64,000 bases of DNA from G965204755 sp965243415 (lineage in GTDB: Bacteria > Acidobacteriota > Vicinamibacteria > Marinacidobacterales > Marinacidobacteraceae). The notes under the pieces are model-generated. The model was not told the origin of the DNA. It did not search any database and saw only the letters and a list, made by a program, of their open reading frames with translations. Of this stretch, positions 43,849-52,008 are shown in pieces (position 1 is the first letter of the stretch; each line of letters opens with the position of its first letter). The translations under genes and the position numbers were made by a program. The stretch spans positions 3,100,001 through 3,164,000 of the forward strand of contig OZ251549.1 of assembly GCA_965243415.1 (NCBI GenBank). The letters are read 5' to 3'.

Positions 43849-45159
43849 ATGAGCGCGGACCGCGGCGGCCCGGGGCCCAACCCGGAAGCGGAGCCGACGA
43901 ACGGGGCCGATGTCGGTCGGGCCGGAGCCGGCGGCGCCGGGTCGGCGCTGGTGTACGACTGGAACCGGCCGGACCCGGCGAACGCCTGGCGGCCCCCGAA
44001 ACCGGTGCTGCTGAACGACGAGACGCTCCGGGACGGTCTCCAGAGCCCGTCGGTGGTGTCGCCGCCGGTGGAGAAGAAACTGGAAGCGCTCCACCTGATG
44101 GCGGATCTCGGCATCCACGCCGCCGACATCGGCCTGCCCGGCGCGGGGCCCCAGGTCGAGGAGCAGGCGCTCCGGCTGGCGCGGGAGATCGTCGAACACG
44201 ATCTGCAGCTCCGACCGAACTGCGCGGCGCGCACCGTCATCGCCGACATCGAACCGATCGCCCGCATCTCGGAGGCGGTGGGGCGGCCGATCGAGGCGGC
44301 GGTCTTCATCGGGTCGAGCCCGATCCGGCAGTACGCCGAGGACTGGGACCCCGAGGTCCTGCTGCGCCACACCGAGAAGGCGGTCTCCTGGGCCGTGGCG
44401 CACGGTCTGCCGGCGATGTACGTGACCGAGGACACCACCCGCGCCCGGCCGGAGACCGTCCGGCGGCTCTACCGCACCGCCATCGAGTCCGGCGCCCGCC
44501 GGGTGGTCGTCTGCGACACCGTGGGCCACGCGACCCCTGACGGGGTCACCCGTCTCCTGCGGTTCGTCCGGGAGGTGATCGCCGAGACCGGGGAGGAAGT
44601 GGAACTCGACTGGCACGGCCACCGCGACCGCGGCCTCTCGGTGCCGAACAGCCTCACCGCGATCGAGGCCGGCGCCGACTTCGTCCACGGCACGGCGATC
44701 GGCATCGGCGAGCGGTGCGGCAACACGCCCATGGATCAGTTGCTCGTGAACCTGCGCCTGCTGGAGTGGATCGACAACGACCTGGGCCGGCTGCCCGACT
44801 ACTGCCGCCTGATCGCCGAAGTCACCGGCGTTCCCATCCCCGCCGGCTATCCGGTGGTGGGGCGCGACGCCTTCCGCACCGGAACCGGCGTGCACGCCGC
44901 CGCCATCATCAAGGCGCTGGCGAAGGGCGACGACTGGCTGGCGGACCGGGTCTATTCCGGGGTCCCCGCGGGGGACTACGGCCTCCGGCAGCGCGTGGAA
45001 GTGGGCCCGATGAGCGGCCTCTCCAATGTCCTCTACTGGCTGCAGCAGCACGGGTACGAGCCCACCGACGAACGCCAGCACCGGGTCTTCCGCGCCGCGA
45101 AGGAAGCCGACCGCGTCCTCACCGACGCGGAGATCGAAGCGGTCCTGGCCGACCGCTGA
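43849..45159 (+). CDS. DRE-TIM metallolyase, isopropylmalate-synthase-like
   Basis: The 436-residue protein has an alpha-isopropylmalate/homocitrate synthase-type barrel. The metal-binding start motif is NDETLRDGLQSPSVV, HGHRDRGLSVPNS gives the HxH metal ligands, and GIGERCGNTP is the conserved C-terminal loop of the barrel. VVGRDAFRTGTGVHAAAI is the following family block. The LeuA regulatory domain is absent or very short, so the exact substrate is open: 2-isopropylmalate, homocitrate or a related Claisen product. ATG 43849-43851 was chosen as the start; the 35 residues before the domain are low-complexity. No leuB, leuC or leuD is adjacent. Confidence 0.85.
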   Translation: MSADRGGPGPNPEAEPTNGADVGRAGAGGAGSALVYDWNRPDPANAWRPPKPVLLNDETLRDGLQSPSVVSPPVEKKLEALHLMADLGIHAADIGLPGAGPQVEEQALRLAREIVEHDLQLRPNCAARTVIADIEPIARISEAVGRPIEAAVFIGSSPIRQYAEDWDPEVLLRHTEKAVSWAVAHGLPAMYVTEDTTRARPETVRRLYRTAIESGARRVVVCDTVGHATPDGVTRLLRFVREVIAETGEEVELDWHGHRDRGLSVPNSLTAIEAGADFVHGTAIGIGERCGNTPMDQLLVNLRLLEWIDNDLGRLPDYCRLIAEVTGVPIPAGYPVVGRDAFRTGTGVHAAAIIKALAKGDDWLADRVYSGVPAGDYGLRQRVEVGPMSGLSNVLYWLQQHGYEPTDERQHRVFRAAKEADRVLTDAEIEAVLADR

Positions 45160-45202
45160 ACCGGCTCGTCGCGCCGAACCGTCGAAGTCAGGAGTCGAAG
45201 TC

Positions 45203-45231
45203 GGGGGGGGGGGGGGGGGGGGGGGGGGGGG
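45203..45231. repeat. Homopolymer of 29 G residues in a convergent intergenic gap
   Basis: An uninterrupted run of 29 G lies between the convergent isopropylmalate-synthase-like gene and imuB. It is flanked by near-repeats of GTCGAAGTC. It could form a G-quadruplex, or reflect a length-uncertain sequencing or assembly region. Confidence 0.9.
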
Positions 45232-45299
45232 CGAAGTCAGGGTCGGAACGGGGGCAAAGAAGATGGGTCCCGGAAAGGAGGGCATCCGGGGGGGCCAGT

Positions 45300-47264
45300 T
45301 CATTCGACGCGGCCTTCGAGGAACCAGGAGCGCCGCTCCCGGTCGTAGAAGATCCAGCAGACCTCGCCGCGCTGCAGCCGGACGAAGTAGTAGTCCCGGG
45401 CGAACGGCCGCCCGGAGAGTCGGCGCCACCACCCCCCGTCGATCCGGTAGGGCCCGGCGAAACTCCGGATCGGGCCGCGTTCCGTGGTTCGGAGCAGCCA
45501 GGTCTCCGGGTCGTTCCGGTCCCGACTCTCCCTTCCGATCCGGGAGGGGCGGCCGGTCGAGCGGGGAAGGGGAAGGGGGCGGTCGTAGATCCGGCGGACG
45601 AGGGTCGGCCGGCGCCGGGAGGGGGGAGCGGAAGGGAAGGTTTCGATCGGGAGGTCGCCGGCTTCGGGAAGATCGGGGGCGGAGGTCGCGAAGCCCGGGG
45701 ATTCCTCCGGAGGACGGGAACGGACGGTTCCGGCGAGGAAGGAGGCCGGGGGAGCGACGGGAGGAGCGATCGCTGCCGCGGCGGGGGAGATCGGCTCGCA
45801 GCGGAAACGGGCGCGGGGCAGGTGGGCTTCCCGGGTTTCGATCCGCACCAGCGAGCCCTCTCCGAACTCCGCCCGGATCGAGGCCAGCGCCTCCGCCCCC
45901 TGTTTCCGGTCGCGGCGGACCGTGTTCCCGTGAGCACCGGGGTCCGACCCTCCGAACGCGAACCGGTTCTGCGGCTCGGAGGCGGCGAGACCGGCGCGGG
46001 CGCGAAGGACGAAAGCGGTTACCCCCGGAGATTCTTCGGCGGATTCCCCGGCCGATCCGTCGCTCGACTCCATGGCGCTCGACTCCATGGCGATCGACTC
46101 CATGGCGATCGACTCCGGGGCGATCGACTCCGGGGCGATCGACTCCGGGGCGATCGACTCCGGGGCGATCGACTCCGGGGCGATCGACTCCGGGGCGATC
46201 GACTCCATGGCGAGCGACTCCGGGGCCGACCTCGCGGCCCGGGAGTCCGCTTCCAGCCGGAGCCGCAGAAGCGACAGCAGGCGGAGCCCGTCGAGCGAAG
46301 GGGCGGTCGGCAGGACCGAGGCGGCGGTGACGCGGCCGTCTTCCCGGCGCATCTCGTAGGAGAGATCGAGGACGGCGAGCCCTTCCCGGCGCAGTTCGTC
46401 GAGGATCTCGTCAAGCAGTCGTTTGACGGAGAACAGCAGCCGTTCGCTCTCCGTCTCCGGGGGGTCGAAGCGGGCGCGGCGCTCCAGCGGGGGATCGGGC
46501 CGGAAGACACAGGAAGCCAGGACTTCGATCTCTCCGGAAGCGAGGCGATGCAACTGCCGCGCTTCCTCGCCGTACCGGTCGCCGAGGCCCTTGCCGGAGA
46601 GGCGGAGGATATCCCGGAGACTGCGGATTCCGAGTTGTTCCAACCCGGTGAGGGTCCGGTCGGAAAGCCCGAACCGCACCAGCGGCGCCTGTCCGGCCGC
46701 CTCCCGTTCTTCCGCCGGATCTTCGAAGATGCGGGCGCCGAAACGGGCCCGCGCCGCCGCGAAGGCGCCGAAACGGGAGAAGCCGACGGCCACCGAGGAA
46801 CGGAAGCCGAGCGCCGCCAGGTCGTTCCGGACCGACTCGACCCAGTCGGGGAGCGGGCCGAAGAGGGTGGAGAGTCCCGACGCCCGGAGCCAGAAGGAGC
46901 CGACCGCGCCGAACCCGGCCAGCGAAGGGCGGAGCGCCGTCGCCGACTCGACGACCGGACTCCAGCGGTAGAGCCGTTCGGCCAGTTCGGAGGTCGCCGC
47001 CTCGATCTCGGCCGGGAGGATCCGGCCGATCCGGAGGTCGGGGCAGACGGCGGCCGCCGCGGCCGGCGTCATTCCCGGGCGGACGCCCTGCCGCACCGCC
47101 CGGCGGTTCACCCAGACGATCGGGTCCCGCGCGCCGCTCTTCGAGGAACGGCCCGCGGAGTCCCCGGAAGTGACGGCCGCCGGCCGTTCCCGCCACTCCG
47201 GGTGGCGCCGGAGCAGCAGTTGCAGCGGCAACGCCGGCACATCAACACATGCCGGACGGGACAT
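45300..47264 (-). CDS. imuB: ImuB, Y-family polymerase-like subunit of the SOS mutasome
   Basis: The protein has 654 residues. The N-terminal Y-family fold starts CVDVPALPLQLLLRRHPEW and contains VGFSRFGAFAAARA and a TLTGLEQLGIRSLRDIL helix-hairpin region. The catalytic carboxylates of active Y polymerases are not apparent, as expected of ImuB, which acts as a beta-clamp-binding adaptor for DnaE2. The C-terminal block ARDYYFVRLQRGEVCWIFYD and WFLEGRVE is typical. Between about residues 345 and 400 it carries tandem ESIAP/ESIAM pentapeptides encoded by a 15-bp minisatellite. ATG 47262-47264 overlaps the end of imuA by 23 bp. It is probably controlled by LexA from the upstream lexA promoter. 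dnaE2 is not in the window. Confidence 0.85.
   Translation of the reverse strand: MSRPACVDVPALPLQLLLRRHPEWRERPAAVTSGDSAGRSSKSGARDPIVWVNRRAVRQGVRPGMTPAAAAAVCPDLRIGRILPAEIEAATSELAERLYRWSPVVESATALRPSLAGFGAVGSFWLRASGLSTLFGPLPDWVESVRNDLAALGFRSSVAVGFSRFGAFAAARARFGARIFEDPAEEREAAGQAPLVRFGLSDRTLTGLEQLGIRSLRDILRLSGKGLGDRYGEEARQLHRLASGEIEVLASCVFRPDPPLERRARFDPPETESERLLFSVKRLLDEILDELRREGLAVLDLSYEMRREDGRVTAASVLPTAPSLDGLRLLSLLRLRLEADSRAARSAPESLAMESIAPESIAPESIAPESIAPESIAPESIAPESIAMESIAMESSAMESSDGSAGESAEESPGVTAFVLRARAGLAASEPQNRFAFGGSDPGAHGNTVRRDRKQGAEALASIRAEFGEGSLVRIETREAHLPRARFRCEPISPAAAAIAPPVAPPASFLAGTVRSRPPEESPGFATSAPDLPEAGDLPIETFPSAPPSRRRPTLVRRIYDRPLPLPRSTGRPSRIGRESRDRNDPETWLLRTTERGPIRSFAGPYRIDGGWWRRLSGRPFARDYYFVRLQRGEVCWIFYDRERRSWFLEGRVE
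46066..46230 (-). repeat. 15-bp in-frame minisatellite inside imuB (11 units)
   Basis: Units of the form GACTCCGGGGCGATC or GACTCCATGGCGATC run head to tail from 46066 to 46230. Units 4 to 9 are identical. On the minus strand they encode ESIAP or ESIAM pentapeptides. Every unit is a whole number of codons, so gain or loss changes only linker length. Confidence 0.92.
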
Positions 47265-48234
47265 CGCATTCCTCGGTGAACCGGAACCCGGGAGGGAACG
47301 GGGGGCGGGAGAGCGGGTCGTCGCCGCGGCGCTTGTCCTTGACGACGGTGAGGCGGAGTCCGTCCCCGGCGTGGTTCGCGTCGTAGCGGCCGAGGACCCG
47401 GGGGTCGAGCGAGGGGGCGGTCGCCGGCTTTTCGGTCAACGCCACCACTGCGCTGCAGTGCCGGTGCGCCAGGCCGGCGAGTCGGGCCAGCGGAGGAATC
47501 CCGCCGCCGTTCCGGAGAGCGCCCCTCCTTCCGGTCCGGTCGGTCCCGGGGAAGCCGATCCCGTCGAGATCGATCCCGTCGAGATCGATCCCGTCGAGAT
47601 CGATCGGGGCGAGATCGCTGGGGGCCCGGCCGGAGTCGGCGAGGTCCACCACCACCAGTCCGAACGCTCCCGAGCGGACGAGCGTGGTGGCGGCGTGGAA
47701 CCGGGCCGAGGGGGAGGGCAGCCGGAGGAGTACCAGGCGCTCCGGGGAGACTCCCGCCCGAACGGCGTCGGGGGGGAAGAACAGACTCCCGGTCGAACCC
47801 ACCCAGGCCGGCGGGCCGTAACGGGCTTCGTCCCGTTGTGCTTCGGCGATCAGGCCGAGGGCGCAGGAGAGGACGCCGGAAGCGCCGCTCCCGGAGATCT
47901 CGGTGAGCCGGCCGAGAAGCAGCGGCAGGCCCCAGGGGACTTCCCGGGGGTCTTTCCGACGGTCGTTGCGATGGGAGGTGGGGCGGAAGGGGATCGGGCG
48001 GGCGCTCCGGGAAGCGGTTCGGGGCGGCGTCGGAGCGGGAGGGGAGGGGAAGGGGATGGGGGGGCGGGGATTTCGGGGGACGGATTCGCGGGGGATGGGG
48101 GCGGGGGAATCGGCGGCGCCGGTTCCGAAGACTTTCGGGAAGACCTCCGGGAAGACATTCGGGAAGCCCTCCGGGAAGCCGGGCGGCGGGCTCGTCGCTC
48201 GGGGGGACGGTCGGAGAGAGGGGGAGTCGGGCAT
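47242..48234 (-). CDS. imuA: ImuA, RecA-like partner of the SOS mutasome
   Basis: The protein has 330 residues. After a proline-rich, repeat-containing N-terminus, the RecA-like core begins near residue 100 with PLLLGRLTEISGSGASGVLS, a Walker A-like loop that lacks the usual lysine. LVLLRLPSPSARFHAATTLV and FGLVVVDLAD (Walker B-like) follow. This degenerate RecA/SulA-type fold and its place between lexA and imuB identify ImuA. Two minisatellites are present: FPxx units at the N-terminus and DLDGI repeats near residues 207-225. ATG 48232-48234 is used. It is likely cotranscribed with lexA, 124 bp upstream. Confidence 0.78.
   Translation of the reverse strand: MPDSPSLRPSPRATSPPPGFPEGFPNVFPEVFPKVFGTGAADSPAPIPRESVPRNPRPPIPFPSPPAPTPPRTASRSARPIPFRPTSHRNDRRKDPREVPWGLPLLLGRLTEISGSGASGVLSCALGLIAEAQRDEARYGPPAWVGSTGSLFFPPDAVRAGVSPERLVLLRLPSPSARFHAATTLVRSGAFGLVVVDLADSGRAPSDLAPIDLDGIDLDGIDLDGIGFPGTDRTGRRGALRNGGGIPPLARLAGLAHRHCSAVVALTEKPATAPSLDPRVLGRYDANHAGDGLRLTVVKDKRRGDDPLSRPPFPPGFRFTEECDVPSGMC
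47557..47616 (-). repeat. 15-bp in-frame minisatellite inside imuA (4 units)
   Basis: GATCCCGTCGAGATC occurs three times at 47557, 47572 and 47587, and a variant GATCGGGGCGAGATC at 47602. They encode DLDGI three times and a DLAPI-type unit on the minus strand. Confidence 0.9.
48127..48186 (-). repeat. 12-bp in-frame repeats at the 5' end of imuA
   Basis: Five units starting GAAG (48127, 48139, 48151, 48163, 48175) encode FPEG, FPNV, FPEV and FPKV tetrapeptides on the minus strand. They resemble the 12-bp repeats in the RidA and DUF1326 genes. Confidence 0.8.
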
Positions 48235-48358
48235 GGGTTGCTCTGCGGGGATCGGTTCGGGAGAGGGTTCGGTCCGGTTCCTTCCGGGGTTCGGGCTTTC
48301 GGTTTCGGAGTCGGCTTTTTTCGGGACTCGGTTGGGGGCTCGATCGGGGTCGGGGCGC

Positions 48359-49099
48359 TCAGTGGAGTCGGCGGCGGACTTCCACCACCCGGCCCAGGAT
48401 GCGGCAGTCCTCCGGCGGCGGGCGGAGGACCTCGAAAGCCGGGTTCTCCGGGCGGAGTTCCAGATGGTCCCGGTCGAGGTGGAGCCGCTTCACCGTGGTC
48501 TCGTCCTCGACCAGGGCCACCACGATCTGGCCGGAGAGCGCCTCGGTCCCGCGTTCCACGATGACCAGGTCGCCTTCGAGGATCCCGGCTCCGGTCATGC
48601 TTTCGCCCCGAACCCGGAGGGCGAAGTAGTCCGAGGGATCCCGGGAGTCCGGGATCTCCACCAGCAGATCCCCGTCCGGGTTCTCCACGGCTTCCTCGAA
48701 ACTTCCGGCGGCCACGGCCCCGAGCACCGGAACCGGCTGCAGCGTCCGGCGCCGCCAGAGGAGTTCCGCCGCCTCCGGGTCGGTCTCGGCAGCGGTGTCG
48801 TCGCCGGGATCGTCCGCGGGGTTTCCGGGGAACCGGGGCCGGAGCCGCGGACCCCGGAGGGGAACGACGGAGGGGGGGAGAGCAGGTTCGGGCAGCCGGT
48901 AGCCGCGGGCGCGGCCCGGTTGCTTGAGCAGCCGCCCTTCCTCCACCAACTTGGCGAGGTGGGAGCGGACGGTCTCGACGGCGCTGAAGCCGAAGTGGTC
49001 GCGGACTTCGCGGAGCGAGGGGGAGTCGCCTTCGCGCAGCCGCTTCTCGACGAAGCGGAAAACGCGGTCTCGGGTCTGGCCGGGAGGGGTCTTCGGCAT
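48359..49099 (-). CDS. lexA: LexA SOS repressor/protease
   Basis: The protein has 246 residues. A winged-helix N-terminus (SPSLREVRDHFGFSAVETVR) binds the operator. A variable linker of about 60 residues, longer than in E. coli, leads to the cleavage site VAAGSF (Ala-Gly) and the S24 peptidase domain. The catalytic serine lies in RGESMTGAGI and the lysine in TTVKRLHLD. It starts at ATG 49097-49099. The promoter upstream contains a palindrome that fits a LexA box, so autoregulation is expected. It heads the lexA-imuA-imuB operon. Confidence 0.92.
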   Translation of the reverse strand: MPKTPPGQTRDRVFRFVEKRLREGDSPSLREVRDHFGFSAVETVRSHLAKLVEEGRLLKQPGRARGYRLPEPALPPSVVPLRGPRLRPRFPGNPADDPGDDTAAETDPEAAELLWRRRTLQPVPVLGAVAAGSFEEAVENPDGDLLVEIPDSRDPSDYFALRVRGESMTGAGILEGDLVIVERGTEALSGQIVVALVEDETTVKRLHLDRDHLELRPENPAFEVLRPPPEDCRILGRVVEVRRRLH

Positions 49100-49107
49100 G
49101 GCCCGGG

Positions 49108-49136
49108 AGGATAACAGACATTTGTCTGTCGGTCAA
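49108..49136 (-). promoter_or_regulatory. lexA promoter, sigma-70 type, apparently leaderless
   Basis: On the minus strand TTGACC (49136-49131) is separated by exactly 17 bases from TATCCT (49113-49108), which ends eight bases before the lexA ATG. Transcription would begin at about the A of the ATG. Confidence 0.7.
49114..49129. promoter_or_regulatory. LexA operator (SOS box) in the promoter spacer
   Basis: ACAGACA (49114-49120), TT, TGTCTGT (49123-49129) is an inverted repeat with perfect 7-bp arms. It fills 16 of the 17 bases between the -35 and -10 elements, so a bound repressor would block RNA polymerase. Assignment to LexA rests on position and symmetry. Confidence 0.8.
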
Positions 49137-49313
49137 TCGCCGGTCATCACCCCCGTTTCCGTCTCGTTGCGCAAACGCCCTCCTCCGCTTTCCCCCGATC
49201 GGGCAGGGCGAAGCCCGGCTTCCGGCGGCTCCTCCGGAACGGGAGCGCCCGGGCGCCCGGGGGAAGGGGCGCCCGGAAGCGGTCGGCCAGGCCGACAGGT
49301 CAGGCCCGGCGGC

Positions 49314-50126
49314 CTAGAACGGGACCGGGTCCTCGTCGCCGGTGTCCACCCCGGAGGAGTCGGCGCCGGCCTCGTCGCGCTCGCGGAGTTTCCGGTCGAG
49401 GCCCGGGTCGCCGCCGTAGCCCCGGCCGCCGTCGGCCGGGCGGGAGGAGTAGCCGGAGCCGCCGCTGCCGCGGCCGCCGCTCCCGGCGATGGAGTGGGCC
49501 TCGGTCTCGGTGGAGCGCCGCTCGATCCCGTTCCGGTCGGTGTACTTGCGGGTGTGGACCCGCCCCTCCACCAGCACGCGGTGCCCCTTCTGGATCGTCC
49601 CCTCCAGCCGGCGGGCGAGGTCGTTGAAGACGGAGACCCGGTGCCACTCGGTCGTCTCGCCCGGCTCGCCGCTGCGGCGGGTGAAGGTCTCGCTGGTGGC
49701 GACGGTCAGGTTCATCACCGAGAACCCCTTGTCCTCGAAGTGGCGGACCTCCGGGTCCCGGCCCACATTGCCGAGGACCAGCGAGCGGTTCAGCTGCGGG
49801 TCCGCCGTCTCCGGGGTCCGCACGATGTCGGCGTTCACCTCGGTCGCATAGACCTCGTTGCCGTCCTTGGTGTACTTGCGGGTGCGGAGGCGCCCCTCGA
49901 CATACACCGGGCTGTCGGCGGCGAGGCCCTCCGCGGCCTCCGCGTTCTTGCCGCGCGCGACGATCCGGTGCCAGGCCGGGCGCTCGCGCATCGCCCCGCT
50001 CTCGTCGCTCTCCATGGTGAGCGTCTTGACTCCGAGGTTGACGAGTTTCCCGCCATCCTCGAAGGTGCGCGCCGTCGGCGCGTCGGAGACCGTGCCGCGC
50101 AGCACGACCTTGCTGAGGTCCCTCAT
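49314..50126 (-). CDS. ssb: Single-stranded DNA-binding protein with two OB folds
   Basis: The protein has 270 residues and two SSB-type OB folds in one chain. The first is at about residues 4-104 (VVLRGTVSDAPTARTF to EVNADIV) and the second at about 112-212 (RSLVLGNVGRDPEVRHFEDK to TETEAHSI). A glycine/serine-rich linker and an acidic tip DEDPVPF follow, the last equivalent to the DDDIPF that recruits partner proteins in E. coli. Most SSBs have one OB fold and form tetramers; this one should form dimers as in Deinococcus. ATG 50124-50126 is preceded by GGAAGGA. It lies downstream of cpoB on the same strand. Confidence 0.88.
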   Translation of the reverse strand: MRDLSKVVLRGTVSDAPTARTFEDGGKLVNLGVKTLTMESDESGAMRERPAWHRIVARGKNAEAAEGLAADSPVYVEGRLRTRKYTKDGNEVYATEVNADIVRTPETADPQLNRSLVLGNVGRDPEVRHFEDKGFSVMNLTVATSETFTRRSGEPGETTEWHRVSVFNDLARRLEGTIQKGHRVLVEGRVHTRKYTDRNGIERRSTETEAHSIAGSGGRGSGGSGYSSRPADGGRGYGGDPGLDRKLRERDEAGADSSGVDTGDEDPVPF

Positions 50127-50163
50127 TTCGCGTTGTCCTTCCGGCGGGTCCTGCTCCCGCCGC

Positions 50164-51180
50164 TCAGTCGCCGGGTTCCGGCGGAGTCAGTGACTCCAGT
50201 TGCCTCCGGGCGGCGCGGGCCGCCGGAGTCCCGGGATACACATCCAGAATGTCTTCGAAAATTTCGCGGGCATCGGATTCGTGCCCGAGTCGGTGGAGGA
50301 TGAGCCCTTTCTTGTACCAGGCCTCACCCACCTTGTTGCTCTCCGGGAAGTCCCGGATCACCATCTCGAACTGCTCCAGCGCCGGCTCGAGTTGCTCGAC
50401 GGCGAGGAGCGCGTCGCCGATGCCGTAGCGGGCGTTGTCCGCCAACTCGCCGCCGGCCGCCGCCACCCGCTCGAAGCCGGCGACGGCGAGTTCGTAGCGC
50501 CCCTGCAGATAGTCGGCCTGGGCTTCGAGATAGACCTCGGAGATGCTCGGCTCGTCGAGCACCACCGCTTCTTCTCCGGCCGGGACGCTCTCCGCGCCGC
50601 TCTCGCCGCCCTCCGCCGCCGCTCCACCGCCTTCCTCGGCGGCTTCCTCCGTCGTCGGCGCGTCCTCCCCGAGCGCCTCGGGCCGGTCTTCGCCGGTCTC
50701 CCCCCCGGCGTCCTCCCCGGCGGCAGCCGGCGTTCCGGTCATCCCGGCGAAGGCCGCGCGCCGCTGGGCTTCGCGGACGCCTTCCACTTCGACCAGAAGC
50801 GCCGAGATCCGGTCGTTCGCCTGTCCCAGCGCCTCGCCCAGCGTCGAGATCTCCCGCTCCATCCGTTCCAGGGCGGTTCCGGTTTCGGCGCGGCTCCGCC
50901 GTTCGTCGGAGAGCGTCGCCTGCCGGTCCCGCAGCAGCGTTTCGACGGCCTCGGTGAGGGAGTCCTGCGCCTCGGTCAACTCGCTCAACTGCGACTGGAT
51001 CTGGCGGATCTCGGCCAGGATCCGGTTCTCGGTCCGCTGCGCCGCGCCGCCCGCCGCGGACCCTGCGAGGGCGGGGAAGCCGGCGGCGGCCGGGACTGCG
51101 GCGCCGATCAGGACTGCCGTGATCGCCGGGAAGAGGGCGGCGCCCGGGCGGCGGAGCCCGGGCCGGGCGGGCGGGTTCAC
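50164..51180 (-). CDS. cpoB: Tol-Pal system protein CpoB/YbgF
   Basis: The protein has 338 residues. It has a signal peptide near residues 14-35, a coiled coil at about 47-135 (ILAEIRQIQSQLSELTEAQD), and an acidic alanine/glutamate-rich linker. A C-terminal TPR domain follows (YLQGRYELAVAGFERV, EAWYKKGLILHRLGHESDA). CpoB coordinates peptidoglycan synthesis with outer-membrane constriction together with TolA. GTG 51178-51180 overlaps the pal stop (GTGA). It is the last gene of the tol-pal operon. Confidence 0.87.
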   Translation of the reverse strand: MNPPARPGLRRPGAALFPAITAVLIGAAVPAAAGFPALAGSAAGGAAQRTENRILAEIRQIQSQLSELTEAQDSLTEAVETLLRDRQATLSDERRSRAETGTALERMEREISTLGEALGQANDRISALLVEVEGVREAQRRAAFAGMTGTPAAAGEDAGGETGEDRPEALGEDAPTTEEAAEEGGGAAAEGGESGAESVPAGEEAVVLDEPSISEVYLEAQADYLQGRYELAVAGFERVAAAGGELADNARYGIGDALLAVEQLEPALEQFEMVIRDFPESNKVGEAWYKKGLILHRLGHESDAREIFEDILDVYPGTPAARAARRQLESLTPPEPGD

Positions 51181-51920
51181 CGGGCGACGATCTCCAGGTG
51201 GCCGCGGCGGTTGCGCCGCCAGGCGGACTCGTCGTGGCCGGGATCGATCGGGAATTCCTTGCCGTAACTGATGATCTGCATGCGATCGGCGGCGATGCCG
51301 AGACGAGCCAGGTAGTCCTGCGCGGCGCGCGCCCGTCCCTCGCCCAGGGCCAGGTTGTACTCGACCGTGCCGCGTTCGTCGCAGTGACCCTCGATGAGGA
51401 TGCGGACGCCGGGATACCGGCTGAGCCAGGCGGCGTTGCGCTCGAGCGTTTCCCGGGCCTCCGCGCTCAGGGCGGCGCTGTCGTAGCCGAAATAGATGTC
51501 GGCCAGCACGCCGTGCTCGTTCAGTTCCTCGATGCTCAGGGAAGCGATATCGAGGAAGTCCGCTTCCACCTCGTCCTCCGGGGGCAGCGCCAGGATCTCG
51601 TCCTCGGTGAGGCTGTTCGCCGAGGATCGGGCGTCGGCGCCGGCGTCGGCCCGGGACGCCTCGGCGGACTCTTCGGGCGCGGACCCCGGCGCCGTCTCGG
51701 CGGGGGGCGCTCCGGTCGCCGGGGGCCGGCGGCTCGAACAGCCGGAAACCAGGGTCGAAACCAGGGCCGCGAGGCCGACGCCGAGGAGGAGGAGGAACGA
51801 AGCCCGGAACCGGCCCGGCTGCCTCCCGCTTCGCGACGGGCGGGCGGAACTCGGGCGGACGCGCCGGGAGCCGGCGGAAGCGGGGGTCGCTCGCAGCGGG
51901 GGACGGGCGGGGTCGTTCAT
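51177..51920 (-). CDS. pal: Peptidoglycan-associated lipoprotein Pal
   Basis: The protein has 247 residues. A long basic N-terminus leads to a lipobox VSGC near residue 61. A disordered alanine/serine/glutamate linker and an OmpA-like peptidoglycan-binding domain follow, with DIYFGYDSAALSAEA, LIEGHCDERGTVEYN (diaminopimelate-binding DxxG/R residues) and SYGKEFP. It is anchored in the outer membrane and binds TolB and peptidoglycan. The N-terminal 45 residues before the signal hydrophobic stretch are longer than usual, so a downstream start is possible. Confidence 0.9.
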   Translation of the reverse strand: MNDPARPPLRATPASAGSRRVRPSSARPSRSGRQPGRFRASFLLLLGVGLAALVSTLVSGCSSRRPPATGAPPAETAPGSAPEESAEASRADAGADARSSANSLTEDEILALPPEDEVEADFLDIASLSIEELNEHGVLADIYFGYDSAALSAEARETLERNAAWLSRYPGVRILIEGHCDERGTVEYNLALGEGRARAAQDYLARLGIAADRMQIISYGKEFPIDPGHDESAWRRNRRGHLEIVAR

Positions 51921-52008
51921 GGAGAGGGCGGCGAAGACGAGGCGTCGGAGTGGGCGGAAGCGCGGAAGGGCGGGACGAGGTCCCCGGACGGGCGAAGGCC
52001 GGCGGGGG

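Noticed and set aside
46066..46230. Short regular repeats as a CRISPR array.
   Set aside because: Units are contiguous 15-mers without spacers, lie inside imuB in frame and have no cas genes nearby.
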